A stretch of 64,000 nt of DNA from Atherinomorus stipes. Its lineage: Eukaryota > Chordata > Actinopteri > Atheriniformes > Atherinidae. The position numbers were made by a program, and so were the translations under genes. Shown one piece after another: positions 19,870-31,337 of this stretch (its first letter is position 1; each line of letters starts with the position of its first letter). Under the pieces are notes generated by a model, which made no database searches, had not been told where the DNA came from, and saw only the letters and a list, made by a program, of their open reading frames with translations. The stretch lies in the NCBI GenBank assembly GCA_023101725.1, contig JALJCO010003062.1, positions 787,992-851,991 of the forward strand, in the 5' to 3' direction.

Positions 19870-20857
19870 ATGGGGAAGACTGCAGACTTGACAACTGGCC
19901 AGAAGACCATCATTAACGCCCTCCATAGGATGGGTTCCTAGCAAGGGGCAAACTCCGCCTCAGAACAGTGAAGCTCCCTTCCTTGTTGGAAATAGTGTAA
20001 TCCTCCCTTCATCCGCTAGGGGCTGGCTCCAAGAGCGAGCAAATCCCCATAGACTCCCATGTTAAAAACGCCAACTTCACAGCAGAAATAAACAGGTTTA
20101 CAGCCTGGTTCAAAAAATCATTTTAGGTTTATTAGGTCAAGTTTACCTTCATGTCAACTGTGAGGGGGGTGAATTTTTTTATAACTCATTCGTTTAGATG
20201 TTATTTATTCTTCAAATTACACATAATTAAGGGCGTGTCCTTATGACAGACCGGAAGCTCCGCCTGCCGACCAGAGGCTCCTAGTTAGCTCCTTTTTTGC
20301 TCTTAATAAGGTCTCAGTTTGTTACAGAGTCGCACAACGGCGGTGTTTAGTCAGCGAATTGCAAGTCTAAGCATGTCTTACCTTAACCATGGCGCTTTGG
20401 AACCTTATCTTTGTTAGCTCCTCTTAGTTTCGTGTTAGCTCAGTTAGCGTTTAGCCCACAGTACGTCAGCTGTCAATCATTTGCCCCGCGGCTGCGCTGT
20501 GCCCATTTTAGGATTTTCCTGGAGTGACGACGTACGTGACACGGCAAGATGGCGACGGTAAGACACGCCCAACTGGCTTCACATTTCTCTATTCAGAAGA
20601 GACCGGAAGCTACGTCCAGTAATTATATACAGTCTATGGTTCCTAGCCAAGGAGGCTGCTGTTCACAGACTGTTGTGTCCAAGCATATCAATGGAAAGTC
20701 TAGGGGAAGCAGGAGAAGATTCAGCATCAACAGAGACAAGCGTGGGCTTCAGCGGATTATCAACCAGAGAAGATTCAAGAATCTGGCAGAGATCCAGAAA
20801 GAGTGGAATGAGGCGGAGTCACAGCTTCAAAAACTAACACGTTACTCCCTCCAATAA
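19870..20857 (+). pseudogene. Tc1-like transposase, N-terminal fragment interrupted by a repeat
   Basis: The ORF starts MGKTADLTTGQKTIINALHR and is cut after 20 codons by the 695-bp R1 repeat. After the insertion it resumes with CSQTVVSKHINGK, NRDKRGLQRIINQRRFKNL and EIQKEWNEAESQLQKLT. This covers the two helix-turn-helix DNA-binding parts of Tc1 transposases. The DDE catalytic domain is missing because the sequence departs after about 20850. It cannot be functional. Confidence 0.8.
19943..20637. mobile_element. R1 interspersed repeat (695 bp) with 10-bp target duplication
   Basis: It is inserted in the Tc1 transposase and flanked by GGTTCCTAGC on both sides (19933-19942 and 20638-20647). 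It starts AAGGGGCAAACTCCG and ends ATTATATACAGTCTAT. A shorter copy lies at 5672-5776 in opposite orientation. The interior contains CAAGATGGCGACGG but no long ORF. The 10-bp duplication and lack of clear inverted ends leave its class open (SINE-like or other). Confidence 0.8.
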
Positions 20858-21018
20858 CTGCACGGACAAGCTCTTTGTTTACTGATGGTTTATTCCAAGC
20901 TCACAATCAAGGTCACTCAGCGTTGCCATTGTGAGAACTAAAAATATAAAGGTATAAAGGAATAAACTTAAGCATGTTATAAACTTAATAACAACAAACA
21001 GTTTGTATTGTTTCATTA

Positions 21019-22158
21019 TAGGGGATTATCACGCTTACCGGAAGTTGCCGGCTTTTGACACTTCCTCTTCCGGGCTATGTTAACGACAGCCGTTCCTGCT
21101 CTGTTATACTGTTTAAATCGGATAAACTCCAAACATATTTAAGTTTTCATTCTAGACTGAAGTGATACTGGATCAAAAGCTGGATCAAAGCGATCGATTC
21201 GCCGCGGTGAAGGGCAGAACTTTATAATAAAACACACGTTTGTTTGTCCCCGGTGGGGCACAACACCGGCACTTCACAGCATGCTAGCATTAGCCAGCTA
21301 GCGTTTACTGACGTGCTTAACATTGTGCGTCTTAAAACACACAAACATCTGAAAATCGGGTCTGTACCTCCCCGTTTCCAGTGGAACAACTGGGGACTGC
21401 CAAGAAAGGAGACGCTTTCAGATGATTGTGTGTTTTCAGCCGCACAAAGTTAGGCACGTTATAGAGCTGGCTAATGCTAACCTGCTAACACGACTGCGCA
21501 GTCTGCCGGCCACAAACAAACGTGTGTCGTTTTATTATAAAGTTCGGTCCTTCACCGCGGCGAATCGGTCGTTTTAATCCACTTCTTCCTCAGCATCACT
21601 TCAGTCTGGAATGAAAACTTGGCATTGGCGTTTATCCGATTTACAAAGTTTAACAGAGTAGTAGCTGGCGGACTTTTGTTAGCAGGTTAGCATTAGCCAG
21701 CTTGATGACGTGCCTAACTTTGTGCGGCTGAAAACACAAGCATCTGAAAGCGTCTCCTTTCTTGGCAGTCCCCAGTTGTTCCACTAGAAACGGGGAGGTA
21801 CAGACCCGATTTTCAGATGTTTGTGTGTTTTAAGACGCACAATGTTAAGCACGACAGTAAACGCTAGCTGGCTAATGCTAGCATGCTGTGAAGTGCCGGT
21901 GTTGTGCCCCACCGGGGACAAACAAACGTGTGTTTTATTATAAAGTTCTGCCCTTCACCGCGGCAAATCGATCGCTTTGATCCAGCTTTTGATCCAGTAT
22001 CACTTCAGTCTAGAATGAAAACTTAAATATGTTTGGAGTTTATCCGATTTAAACAGTATAACAGAGCAGGAACGGCTGTCGTTAACATGGCCCGGAAGAG
22101 GAAGTGCCAAATGTTTCAACTTCCGGAAACCGGAACGCGGAAATGTGATAATCCCCTA
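21019..22158. mobile_element. PIF/Harbinger-like giant palindrome (1,140 bp), TTA target
   Basis: The ends are TAGGGGATTATCAC and GTGATAATCCCCTA, and the flanks are TTA at 21016-21018 and 22159-22161. Arms of about 445 bp (21019-21465 and 21700-22158) are inverted copies throughout, including CCCCGGTGGGGCACAACACC and its complement. The centre (21480-21690) holds a third, diverged partial copy of the arm sequence. The element codes for nothing recognisable. Confidence 0.88.
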
Positions 22159-22398
22159 TTAAACAAGTGCAGCTGTTGAATCTTCACAAATTCCAATAAA
22201 TCCCTTTTATTCACAATTAAATATATGAACTGAAATAACCAAGCCGGCATTGAACGCAACTCATTGCCTGCTGTTATCGAACAGGAGAAAAATGTCTTTT
22301 TCTTCACAAAGGAACCTCATGTTGAAGATCGTGGCTCATATAATATCAAAAAACAGCCTTAGAACCGTCAGTATCATTGTATTATCATCACTTTGAGT

Positions 22399-23643
22399 TA
22401 GGGCTGAGCGATAATTCGATAACGATTATATCTATCGAAAAGGCGTGCCTGCGATAGAAATAACAGAGCCTCGATAGGAGGTTCGATAGAGAGAAAAAAA
22501 CTCCCTTCGTTTTTCATTCCAGCCCATCATGTAGCTTAATACTACCATCATTACTCCCTCCTAACCAATCACAAACGCAGACCCAGGCATGCGCTGTCTC
22601 CCGCCCCCTCTCAAACCACAACAGAAACATGTGGAAGAAGCTCACGCCACTGCATGGACAGCAAAGCCTTATGACCGAGGAGGAAACCGCGTTTCTCCTT
22701 CACTGACTGACGGCTGCAGCAGCTGTTTTATCATCAGGATGACGAGGATTAAATGATTTAACACAAAAGCGTCAACATTTCTGAACTGATGCTGCAGCAC
22801 CGGTGGTGCTGTCAGCTGCTGCGCACACGGACAGCACGCAGAGGTACGAGGGGGCAGAGGCGGAGCAGCAGGAGGGCCATCAGGTGGGAGGAAAAGTAAC
22901 GGCTGATAAATTAGCTTTGATTTTACAAGTTGAAGACATTCCAATAAATATATTGATCACGGTTCTGATCACTCTGTGGCTTTCAGGGAGCCTTTCTTTA
23001 AGGTCAGTAGAGACTTCGCTACTCACGTGCATGCGCATAGATAATATAAATGCATGATACAATCAGAAAGATAACACATGAAATAGTCATGTCATTAAAT
23101 AAAAATCTGAATTCAGCATCATCTCAGAGTGAAGCTGGTTTCCAGCATGTAGATGCTGCAGTGGTGAGTTAGAGCAACAGAACACACTTTATCCTGATTT
23201 ATAAAGTTTCTGATTATTTCATACCTTAAATTTAATCTTCCATCATCCATTGTCTGGAAACAAAAGGTATAGGCTATTCAAAATATCAAATATACAATTC
23301 ACTTATTGTTATGACATTGTAAAAATGTCCATTTTGCTCCTGTTCTGATGTTAAACTAGAAAGCTTTTAGAATTAAGATTTTAATAATTCATTTAGAGTT
23401 GTTTGTGTACCTGTTTTATCTGACACAGCTGTGTAATGTTACATGTCACGTTTAGCTTTGACAGAAAATAAATATTTGAATAAAATTAATCCCCCGATAT
23501 CTTTAAATATTATTTAAGAGTAACAGGAAAAATTTGAAATAGTAAAAAATAAAGATTTATTTTATATCGTGATATATATCGATATCGAACAATGTGGAAA
23601 AAAATTATCGTGATAGAACTTTTTTCCATATCGCCCAGCTCTA
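22399..23643. mobile_element. hAT-type non-autonomous element (1,245 bp) with 8-bp duplication
   Basis: The ends are TAGGGCTGAGCGATAATTCG and CATATCGCCCAGCTCTA. The target duplication CTTTGAGT is perfect (22391-22398 and 23644-23651). The interior (22560-23060) is GC-richer but has no recognisable transposase. It is inserted in the deepest part of the nested cluster. Confidence 0.88.
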
Positions 23644-24309
23644 CTTTGAGTCCATCATTGTATTATCACCGCTTTGAGTCCAGTTTGAGCGGTGGTGGTG
23701 GTGGCAGGATGCCGCTAAAACATGGTAAGCCCAAACTCTTCCTGTGTCGCATGAAAAAAGGAACTGTGTTGTCCGTCAGAACATGAGTTGCGTTTCGCTA
23801 AGTTGCACTTAAATCAGTTACGTTGCTACTGTTCGGTTACATAGACCAGTATAATTTGAGACAGATGCACATATGAGTATAAACGAAAATAAAACAATAA
23901 TAACACTGTCAGCTACACCACATTCAGACGCATCCGGGAGATGGGCTGCCATATTGAACCGAACTGAGACAATTGAACCGAACTGAAGCAATTCATTGAC
24001 ACCTGGGGAAACTTGTGCAGGTGCTTTGAGTTTAGTAGATGATCAGTGAGTGACACTCAGTTTAAAACATTCATGATCTGCTAAATTTGGGCTGATTTCT
24101 TCACAGTATTCAAATTTTTTGAATTCCTGTTTTTGTGGGTTTTATGAGCTGGAAGCCCAAATTATGTAAAAATAAACAAATGAATACTTGAAATCATTTA
24201 AATTGTGGGCCCTGAATCTATAATCTACTGTATGAAAGTTTAACTTTTTCAATGGTATTATGGAAATGAAACACCTTTTCCATGATATTCTAATTTTTTG
24301 GAAAGGGTG

Positions 24310-24312
24310 TAC

Positions 24313-24374
<62 letters not shown>
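24310..24374. repeat. (TA)n microsatellite
   Basis: About 60 bp of alternating TA with a few interruptions, at the right tip of the Tc1 element. It probably grew from the TA target dinucleotide. Confidence 0.9.
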
Positions 24375-24375
<1 letters not shown>

Positions 24376-24570
24376 AATAAAATATCTGTAAATTCTTATT
24401 TACCAAGGCATGTTTGTACACAGCAAACAAAATGCACAAAAAGATACGTTGGGCTTGAAAATGCGGTGGGAGAATCATAGACCCCTCCCACCACAGTCTC
24501 CTAAAATCCTGCGGGAAACACTGAATGCGTTTTTAAGTTCCATAATAAACGGGAGCTTTAAGTAACTAAC

Positions 24571-24758
24571 CTGTCTGAATTCATCATGAAGGCCAGGATG
24601 TTGGCACCTAAGATGTTTCTCCAGGTTTGTTGTGCTGCTGGACTTGTTGCGACCACTTTGACACACTGTTTGCACACAGGCGTGTCTACGTCTTTTGGTT
24701 TTTCTTATTCATCTGCTGCATGCGAAATACTTCCAAAAAAGACTTTTTCCTTCTTCAT
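24571..24758 (-). pseudogene. Broken BED zinc-finger exon of the hAT element
   Basis: Read on the minus strand it starts MKKEKVFFGSISHAADE and meets a TAA, then continues DTPVCKQCVKVVAT. After a shift of one base it reads SSSTTNLEKHLRCQHPGLH. CxxC followed by HxxxxxH with STTNLxKHL is the BED-finger signature of hAT transposases. It ends at a good 5' splice site (CAG/GTTAGT). The stop and frameshift mean it is dead. The catalytic exons are not present in the element. Confidence 0.72.
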
Positions 24759-25117
24759 TTTCTAACAAGACTATCTGGTCTGGACTTCCAGCAACAGAAA
24801 CATGAGCTGTCAGGATCTCTGGCTGCCTGTCAGTCAGCTGCCGTTTACCTGCCGGTTGCTTCCTGTGAAGTGCGTGAGCACTGCAGTATCGATACTATGG
24901 CAACTTAGTATCATTATCGATACAGCGTTTCAGTATTGATACTTTTCAGAGTATCGATATTTTTGACAACCCTAACTCCTGCATGTCTGATCTTAAAAAT
25001 TCAAACTTTATGGGACATAAGTTATCGGGGTAAGTCGTCATGATATTGGACTTATCGGAAAGACGTCATAATTTGCTGTTATCCGCCCGGTAATTATTAT
25101 GCATCCCTAATTTGAGT

Positions 25118-28100
25118 AATATTTATCTAACACTGTCACCTGAACTTGAGATGAAGAAGACGCTCAATCATCATAAATGTTGAGATCAGGTGGGTTTTCC
25201 CTGATTGTTTCAGGTCCGCCGGTATGACACTCCTCATCCACTCAGGTCTGCTCAGTAACACAGAGGCACAAACTTTCCTCCTGTTTCTGGACCTCTGATG
25301 TACCTGTGGCTTAAAGTGCCAGTGACATGAAATTCCCAGCGACTTTTGGTCCCTTTTTAGTCAGATTCATGCAGTATTCAGGTGAAAAATACTCTTTTGT
25401 TGTTCTTAACTATGATCAATTTAACCTGCTTAAGAACTACATACAAATTAGCCATGGGCTACAATCTGGCATATCAAAATATACCTTTTTCTTAAAATGC
25501 ACTGTTCCAATTTTTCTAAACAAACAAAAAAATGATGCAAGCATTACAACCAATAAATGCCTGGCATAAGTCAGCAACATTCTACTCAGTAGAACCAACA
25601 CTCAGTAAAACCAAAGTTAAGCTAGCTTTGTTAGCTTTTTTTCTTTTTTAATACAGTAAAGATATCAGACGTTTATTTTTCGGGCCATAAATCAAAACAC
25701 TAGCACTGGTCAGTCTGTTGACACTGTTCTTTCCTCCTCATCTTACACTCATAATAAATAAACTAAAAAGAATGAGAGTCTGAGTAATTTTCCACTATGA
25801 TGTTCTTTACATGGCCTTGCTATTATCAACAATGTTGGGCCTGCAAGTGCAATCATTTCAGAACTGAAAATGACAAAGCATGAATTGACACAAATGTGCA
25901 TTCATTGAAAAATATTCAATTCAAATTACTTACGCAGCAAAGAAGAACACTTTCCAAATGTATGACGTTAACAGTGATCCTCTAGGGAAAACAATGGAGA
26001 AGGGAGAAAGAAAAGATGAGAGAAGTTAACAGGAGGCACTTTCAAATATATGATTCTGGACACAAACATAGTTACCAGTACTGTAAGATTTACGTTCACT
26101 CACCAACTACAAAACAACATTTCTAAAATTCCTTGTAGAAATTCACTATTGTAAAACACTTGTAGATGAAAACTACATATATAGCCAGCTCAGAAATAGA
26201 GTAATGAGAAAAAGGTCTTATTTTGTTTGCATGTCACATTTCTTTATAGAAATTGTCAAATGCATTCACACACTTAATCAAATCACATCATTTACTGATA
26301 AGACTATAATTAATCTCCTTCAAGTTGACACCTTAGCAGCTAAATGTAGCTGTTAACAAATGACACTTGACTCCATTAAACATACAAAATGAAGAGCTAG
26401 GATAAACACTTATATGCTTAGATGCATGGTTGTTGTTAGATGTCTGTACAGTTAAACTCTAAGATCAATTAAAACAATCAAATATGATATGGGCAATATT
26501 AACATAATTTGTCTGAGGTTTTTCTGCTAACATAAGTACTACATTAAAATACAAATGCAAAATCAACAATGAATTGAAAATAACACACTAGTTTAAGAAA
26601 CTATTTATTAAGATAAATAAACGATGACAAGCAGAGACAGCACAACCTCTGTCCAGTTTATACGTGGCGCAATGCATTGGACAGGTCTTTTCAGTAGCAG
26701 TGTTGGCTGCTTTACTTATAAACATCACTCGTCATCAACTCTGACAACTTAGAAGAAAACGTTCTGCATTTGGGGTAGCCTATCTGCAGCGGAATACATA
26801 ACCGCTGGGAACGCTGCTGTCATGGCTCCACATGCACATCCGGTCGGAAATGACCGGAAACCATGCTGCCGCTGTGAAAGCTAAGATCGGACACAAGCGA
26901 GACAAAGGCAGATCTGTCATAAACAACGTTGTATTTTGCCTCTCTGCATTGGTTGGATTGTCTGACTGTCCGTATCTTTTACCGGCAGATGTTTGAGTGG
27001 ATGATCCAAGAAAATGTCCTGATTTGCAATTCCCCAATCTCTTTAACTGTTTGCTGAACTCCCAGCTGTATATAACTGAACTGTATAATAGGCACTTCTT
27101 AGATGGAAGTCTAAATCATTTTCACATCTTACATTTATAATATTAAATATCTGACGTTACATTTAATAATTGGCTGGCATATATAGTTCTTCTCATGTGT
27201 CTGTATAATAAAGGATAGTTATTCTGTTCAGTGTCCACATAAATTTTTTGTGGCAGTTAGCTATTTATATTGGTGACATTCCAAAGGAAATATGTACCAC
27301 AGGATCAACCATTATTATAATCATCATCATCATCATTGTTATTATTATTATCATTGTTATAATTCTCATCGAGAAGAGCAACTGACATTGAATGTTAAGC
27401 TACAGGTGTATATAATGATTATACATATGGGTTGGTTGTTATATAACATGTATAATTTGATTATTATTTTTACGGTGAAAATGGTTTTGAAGTATTTGTA
27501 TTAACATATTGCCATTATAATCAGCATAGGGAACTCAGGTGTGGGGAAATTCATCTGCAGAGATTGTGGTAAAATATGGCTCAGTGTGTACTATTGAAAA
27601 ATAAAATCTGTAGGCCTAAGTCAAGTGAATTTTATTCTTTTCCAAAATTTTATTTCTACCAGGTATATATGCACGCAAGCAACAATTAAAAAATAAAATT
27701 TTTCAACCAACATTATCCACATTAAAACAAACAACTGGAAAACTCAAGTGTTAATGATAAACACTATTAATCAATAAAGGTATTACATAATTACAATTGA
27801 GAACACGTTTGTAATCAACATCCATTCAGAAATTTTCTATGACCTGCAACAGGTTATATACACAAACGTACAATTAATAAACGTTGACATGGCTTCACAC
27901 ACTGCCATCTCTGTTCACCTTCCTCACTGATTTGTTCCACTGATCACGGCGCTCAGCTGCTGACTTGTTACACGCCCGAAACCCGAAGAAAGACAGCTGC
28001 CACCTACTTGAAGGCTGCGTGCTGTGCAGAACACCGCAGCACAACTCCTCCTCATGGTTTACAGCAAATTCTCACAGGGACAAGTGACAAAGATAAAGCG

Positions 28101-28920
28101 CTGATCCCTCATAGCAACCGTTTATGTTCACCGCGCTCCTGGTTGCTAGGTGCCAGCGCATGGATGTGGAAAGTTTCGCTCCCGAGAATACATTACATGG
28201 CATAAACCCAGATGATATGAAACGGAAATAAGAAATAAGAAATAAAATAAACATTTTAAATGGTTGTTTTTCCTCGTCTCATGCTGATGGTCTTGGCAAA
28301 ACATTAATTTGGACTTTTTACAAAACATCATGATGTTGTTATTTCGGCATCCATTTTATCAGTTTACTGCAATTAAATCAAAGTCTAATCTTAAATCGGG
28401 TTAATACTATCTTAATGGTCTGTAATTGTTGAACAGCAAAGGGTTTTGTTGGGATTTGCGTGACAGGTTAATGCAGTTTATGCAGCAAAACTAACAGAGA
28501 TTAGTTGATTTTTCTGTGTTCATATCGTGTCTGGAAAGCTAGCAAAAGTAACCGTGTCGTGATAGCAGGCAGGCCACGGTTTGGTAGGTTAACATCAGCC
28601 TCCTGGCTCCCATTAGGGATGGGGACTTGGTTTCACTCACGTTACTCGATACTCGTGCAAGTTATACGAGTAATTCACGCGGTCAAATTAGGGCTTGTAA
28701 AGCTAGAGAGCTAGTTATTTAGCTGACTAGCTAGCTAGGTAAACAGCTAACCAACTAAGTAAGCGCGGGTTTGAATGTGTGAATTAAAAAAAATTACTGG
28801 CATTGCTTTCATGATTTATTAGCCATCTAAAACACTTACTTAGTTGAGTTCAAATAAGTCGCTAGCCTATTTCGAAGTAGTAGTTCAAATAAGAAATTTT
28901 ACAAATTCCCCAATATCAGC
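25118..28920. other. Repeat-poor stretch without a recognised gene
   Basis: About 3.8 kb of AT-rich sequence with few transposon signatures. An ATC/ATT trinucleotide run lies at about 27318-27360. An 85-codon minus-strand frame at 26780-27037 and a GC-richer patch at 27930-28200 match nothing I recognise. A hAT-like end TAGGGATGGGGACTTGG starts at 28614 without a partner. Of all the window this is the best candidate for ordinary host intergenic or intronic DNA. Confidence 0.5.
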
Positions 28921-28927
28921 TACTCAC

Positions 28928-29032
28928 CAGTTCCCGCAAGCTGCCGCTGCTCCTTCCAACGGTCGGTGCTTGCTGTTCTGAAGAAAATTGAAAAGACCGC
29001 CGGAGCCAAGTGTGACGGCTTGGCCTACCCAT
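28928..29032 (-). CDS. Candidate first coding exon of an unknown host gene
   Basis: On the minus strand ATG lies in the context GACCATGGG and opens 35 codons (MGRPSRHTWLRRS, QFSSEQQAPT, GSSGSL-like), ending at the consensus donor CTG/GTGAGT in phase 0. The patch is GC-richer than its surroundings. No second exon or domain could be identified, and an out-of-frame ATG lies upstream. It may be a real 5' exon or coincidence. Confidence 0.2.
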
Positions 29033-29737
29033 GGTCCTCAGCGACAATTACCATGGTGATGCAAGATTAAACTTTATGCACAATCGACGTCAATTTTTGC
29101 GCTTGTTCAATTTATTTTTCCATAGTCCAGTTTTTTGTAGGCTGTAGTCAATATTTCATTTAATGTATTATATCTACATTAGGGGTTTCAACTCCCTGTA
29201 AGATACGGATATATTATGTATTATTGTGCCATGGATAAATAAACATTCTTATTGTGCATTCACTACTTAACTATTCAAATTAAACTTTTTTTTTTTTTTT
29301 TTTCCAAACGTGCATCATTGTGATTTTGGTCAGCTGGGGACTGAAAAGGCTAGGTCACAACTAACTGCACTTAGTGTCACTACTAGGACGTAACTGCAGA
29401 GCCAGCGTGAAAGACGCAGACGATTGGCACAACTGCGATATGTGTACAGGAGTACAGACCCAGTCTAATGCTGACTGGAAGATGTCTTCTGATTATGCAT
29501 TCACTACAATATGTTGAATTCATGTTAAGGTGTATTTAAAGGCGTTTTAATTTGCGAAGAAAAATTATGTAGGAAAATTTTAAAAGATATTTATTTGAAT
29601 ATTGTCTAATCAACCAAAATTCTGCAACACCCCTCTACCCCGCAGGACCCTTGATAATTTTTGCATTTTATTAATTTGGCTTTTATCAACCATTTTTGGT
29701 TTTGAGTTTCCAAAGTAATTTTTTTAATATCACTGAA

Positions 29738-29740
<3 letters not shown>

Positions 29741-29776
<36 letters not shown>
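29741..29776. repeat. (AT)n microsatellite
   Basis: A run of AT dinucleotides close to the left end of the Tc1 relic that follows. Confidence 0.9.
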
Positions 29777-29781
<5 letters not shown>

Positions 29782-29812
29782 CTGTACATGTACAGACAAA
29801 AATACAAACCTA

Positions 29813-30674
29813 CATGGTCCTGTGTGAAAAAGTGATGGCCCTCTGTTAAAACATAAATTAACTGTGGTTTATCACATCTTTTGAAAGCTGAGTTCAATTT
29901 CTCTACCCTCACCCAGGCCTGATCACGGCCACACCCGTTTGTCAATCAAGAAATCATTTAAGTAGGACCTGCCTGAAAAAGTGAAGTAGACCAAAAGATC
30001 CTCAAAAGCTAGACATCATGCTGCAAACCAGTGAAATTCAGGAACAAATGAGAAACAAAGTCATTGAGATCTATCAGTCTGGAAAACATGGAACAGTGGT
30101 GAACCTTCCCAGGAGGGGCCGGCCAACCAGAATTACCCCAAGAGCACAGCGACGACTCATCCAAGAGGTCACGAAAGACCCCAGAACAACATCCGAGAAC
30201 TGCAGGCCTCACTTGTCTCAATTAAGGTCAGTGTTCATGACTCCCCCATCAGAAAGAGACTGGGGGGCAAAAATGGCTGCATGGCAGAGTTCCAAGACCA
30301 AAACCACTGCTGAGCAAAAAGAACATAAAGGCTCGTCTCAGTTTAGCCAGAAAGCATCTTGATGATCCCCAAGACTTTTGGGAAAATACTCTGTGGACTG
30401 ACGAGACAAAAGTGGAACTTTCTGGAAGGTGGAGGTCCCATTACATCTGGCGTAAAAGTAACACGGCATTTCAGAAAAGGAACATCATAGTAACAGGAAA
30501 ATATGGTGGTGGTAGTGTGATGGTCTGGGGCTGTTTTGCTGCTTCAGGACCTGGAAGACTTGTGTTATCTTTGTCTCACATTCAAATGTTTGATGATATG
30601 AAACATTTAAGTGTGACTAACATGCAAAAAAGCAAGAAATCAGGCAGGGGGCAAACACTTCTTTTTCACACATG
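29813..30674 (+). mobile_element. Tc1-like transposon, internally deleted (862 bp)
   Basis: The left end CATGGTCCTGTGTGAAAAAG and the right end (inverted) CATGTGTGAAAAAG are flanked by TA (29811-29812 and 30675-30676), the standard Tc1 target. Between them is a shortened transposase relic. The element is about half the usual 1.6-kb Tc1 length, so it is non-autonomous. Confidence 0.82.
30018..30611 (+). pseudogene. Tc1-like transposase relic
   Basis: It starts MLQTSEIQEQMRNKVIEIYQ (first helix-turn-helix). A deletion then joins it to the GRPTRITPRAQRRLIQEVT hook/second helix region. Several frame changes follow. The catalytic part retains WTDETKVEL with the first catalytic aspartate and SVMVWGCFAASGPGR, but the remainder with the later D and E is deleted. 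It is clearly non-functional. Confidence 0.88.
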
Positions 30675-30695
30675 TATGTAGTATATATACTGGGA

Positions 30696-30995
<300 letters not shown>

Positions 30996-31081
30996 CTTCT
31001 TAAAATATCCACTGTGCCTGTATTGTTCCTTTTAGAGCTCATATATTTCAAGCCTTCCTCAACACACATAATGCCCTTGGT

Positions 31082-31130
31082 CAGGGGTGGGAAAACTGCA
31101 GCCCAGGGGCCCGCCATACATTAGTTCAGG
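31082..31130 (+). mobile_element. hAT-type end fragment
   Basis: CAGGGGTGGGAAAACTGCAG followed by CCCAGGGGCCCGCC resembles the left end of vertebrate hAT (Charlie-like) non-autonomous elements. No right end or target duplication was found. Confidence 0.4.
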
Positions 31131-31234
31131 TTATAATCACTAATAGTTATAGTAAAGAAGCCATAAAGTGACTGCCTAGTCAACATGACAAAACGTCATG
31201 ATAAAAAGTGAAGGACCAGTATAAATATATTAAT

Positions 31235-31337
31235 GAAAATCACTGTGGCCAGGGAGAGGGAAGTCTGGGCTTCCCTTCTTAGGCAGCTGCCCCCGCGACC
31301 CAACCTCCGATAAGCGGAAGAAAATGGATGGATGAAG
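31235..31337 (+). mobile_element. RTE-type LINE 3' tail
   Basis: GGGAAGTCTGGGCTTCCCTT, CTGCCCCCGCGACCCAACCT and GATAAGCGGAAG followed by ATGGATGGATG form the 3' end I associate with fish RTE-type LINEs, whose tails run into GGAT repeats. Only about 100 bp remain, with no coding part. Confidence 0.55.

Larger units (their letters stand above)
19494..24312 (+). mobile_element. Tc1-like element with about 350-bp terminal inverted repeats
   Basis: The left arm (about 19524-19873) and right arm (about 23949-24306) are inverted copies, with landmarks CACTTTCCAAAAAAATTAGA, GAGTGTCACTCACTGATCAT and CAGTTCGGTTCAATATGG. The arms reach exactly to the transposase start codon. A (CAGA)n run lies at the left tip and a (TA)n run at the right, so the outer TA target is blurred. 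The interior holds a broken transposase and three insertions (19943-20637, 21019-22158, 22399-23643). Confidence 0.85.
19086..24974 (-). mobile_element. hAT element nested inside the outer hAT, with exact 8-bp duplication
   Basis: The ends are TAGGCTTGTCACGATAC and, inverted, TAGGGTTGTCAAAAATATCG. The perfect target duplication ACTCCTGC occurs at 19078-19085 and 24975-24982. The right part carries a broken BED-type zinc-finger exon (24571-24758), as expected for hAT transposases. Most of the original interior has been replaced by a Tc1 element and its own insertions. Confidence 0.88.
18835..25109. mobile_element. Outermost hAT-type element of a nested cluster
   Basis: The left end TAAAGGATGCACGATAA pairs with the right end TTATTATGCATCCCTA. 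The flanks are ATTTGATT (18827-18834) and ATTTGAGT (25110-25117), an 8-bp target duplication with one mismatch. The element itself is only the outer few hundred bases; 19086-24974 is a later insertion. No transposase was found in the outer parts, so it is non-autonomous. Confidence 0.75.

Noticed and set aside
26780..27037. 85-codon minus-strand frame in the repeat-poor region
   Set aside because: No motif, splice pattern or conservation evidence; kept only as a note in the description of that stretch.
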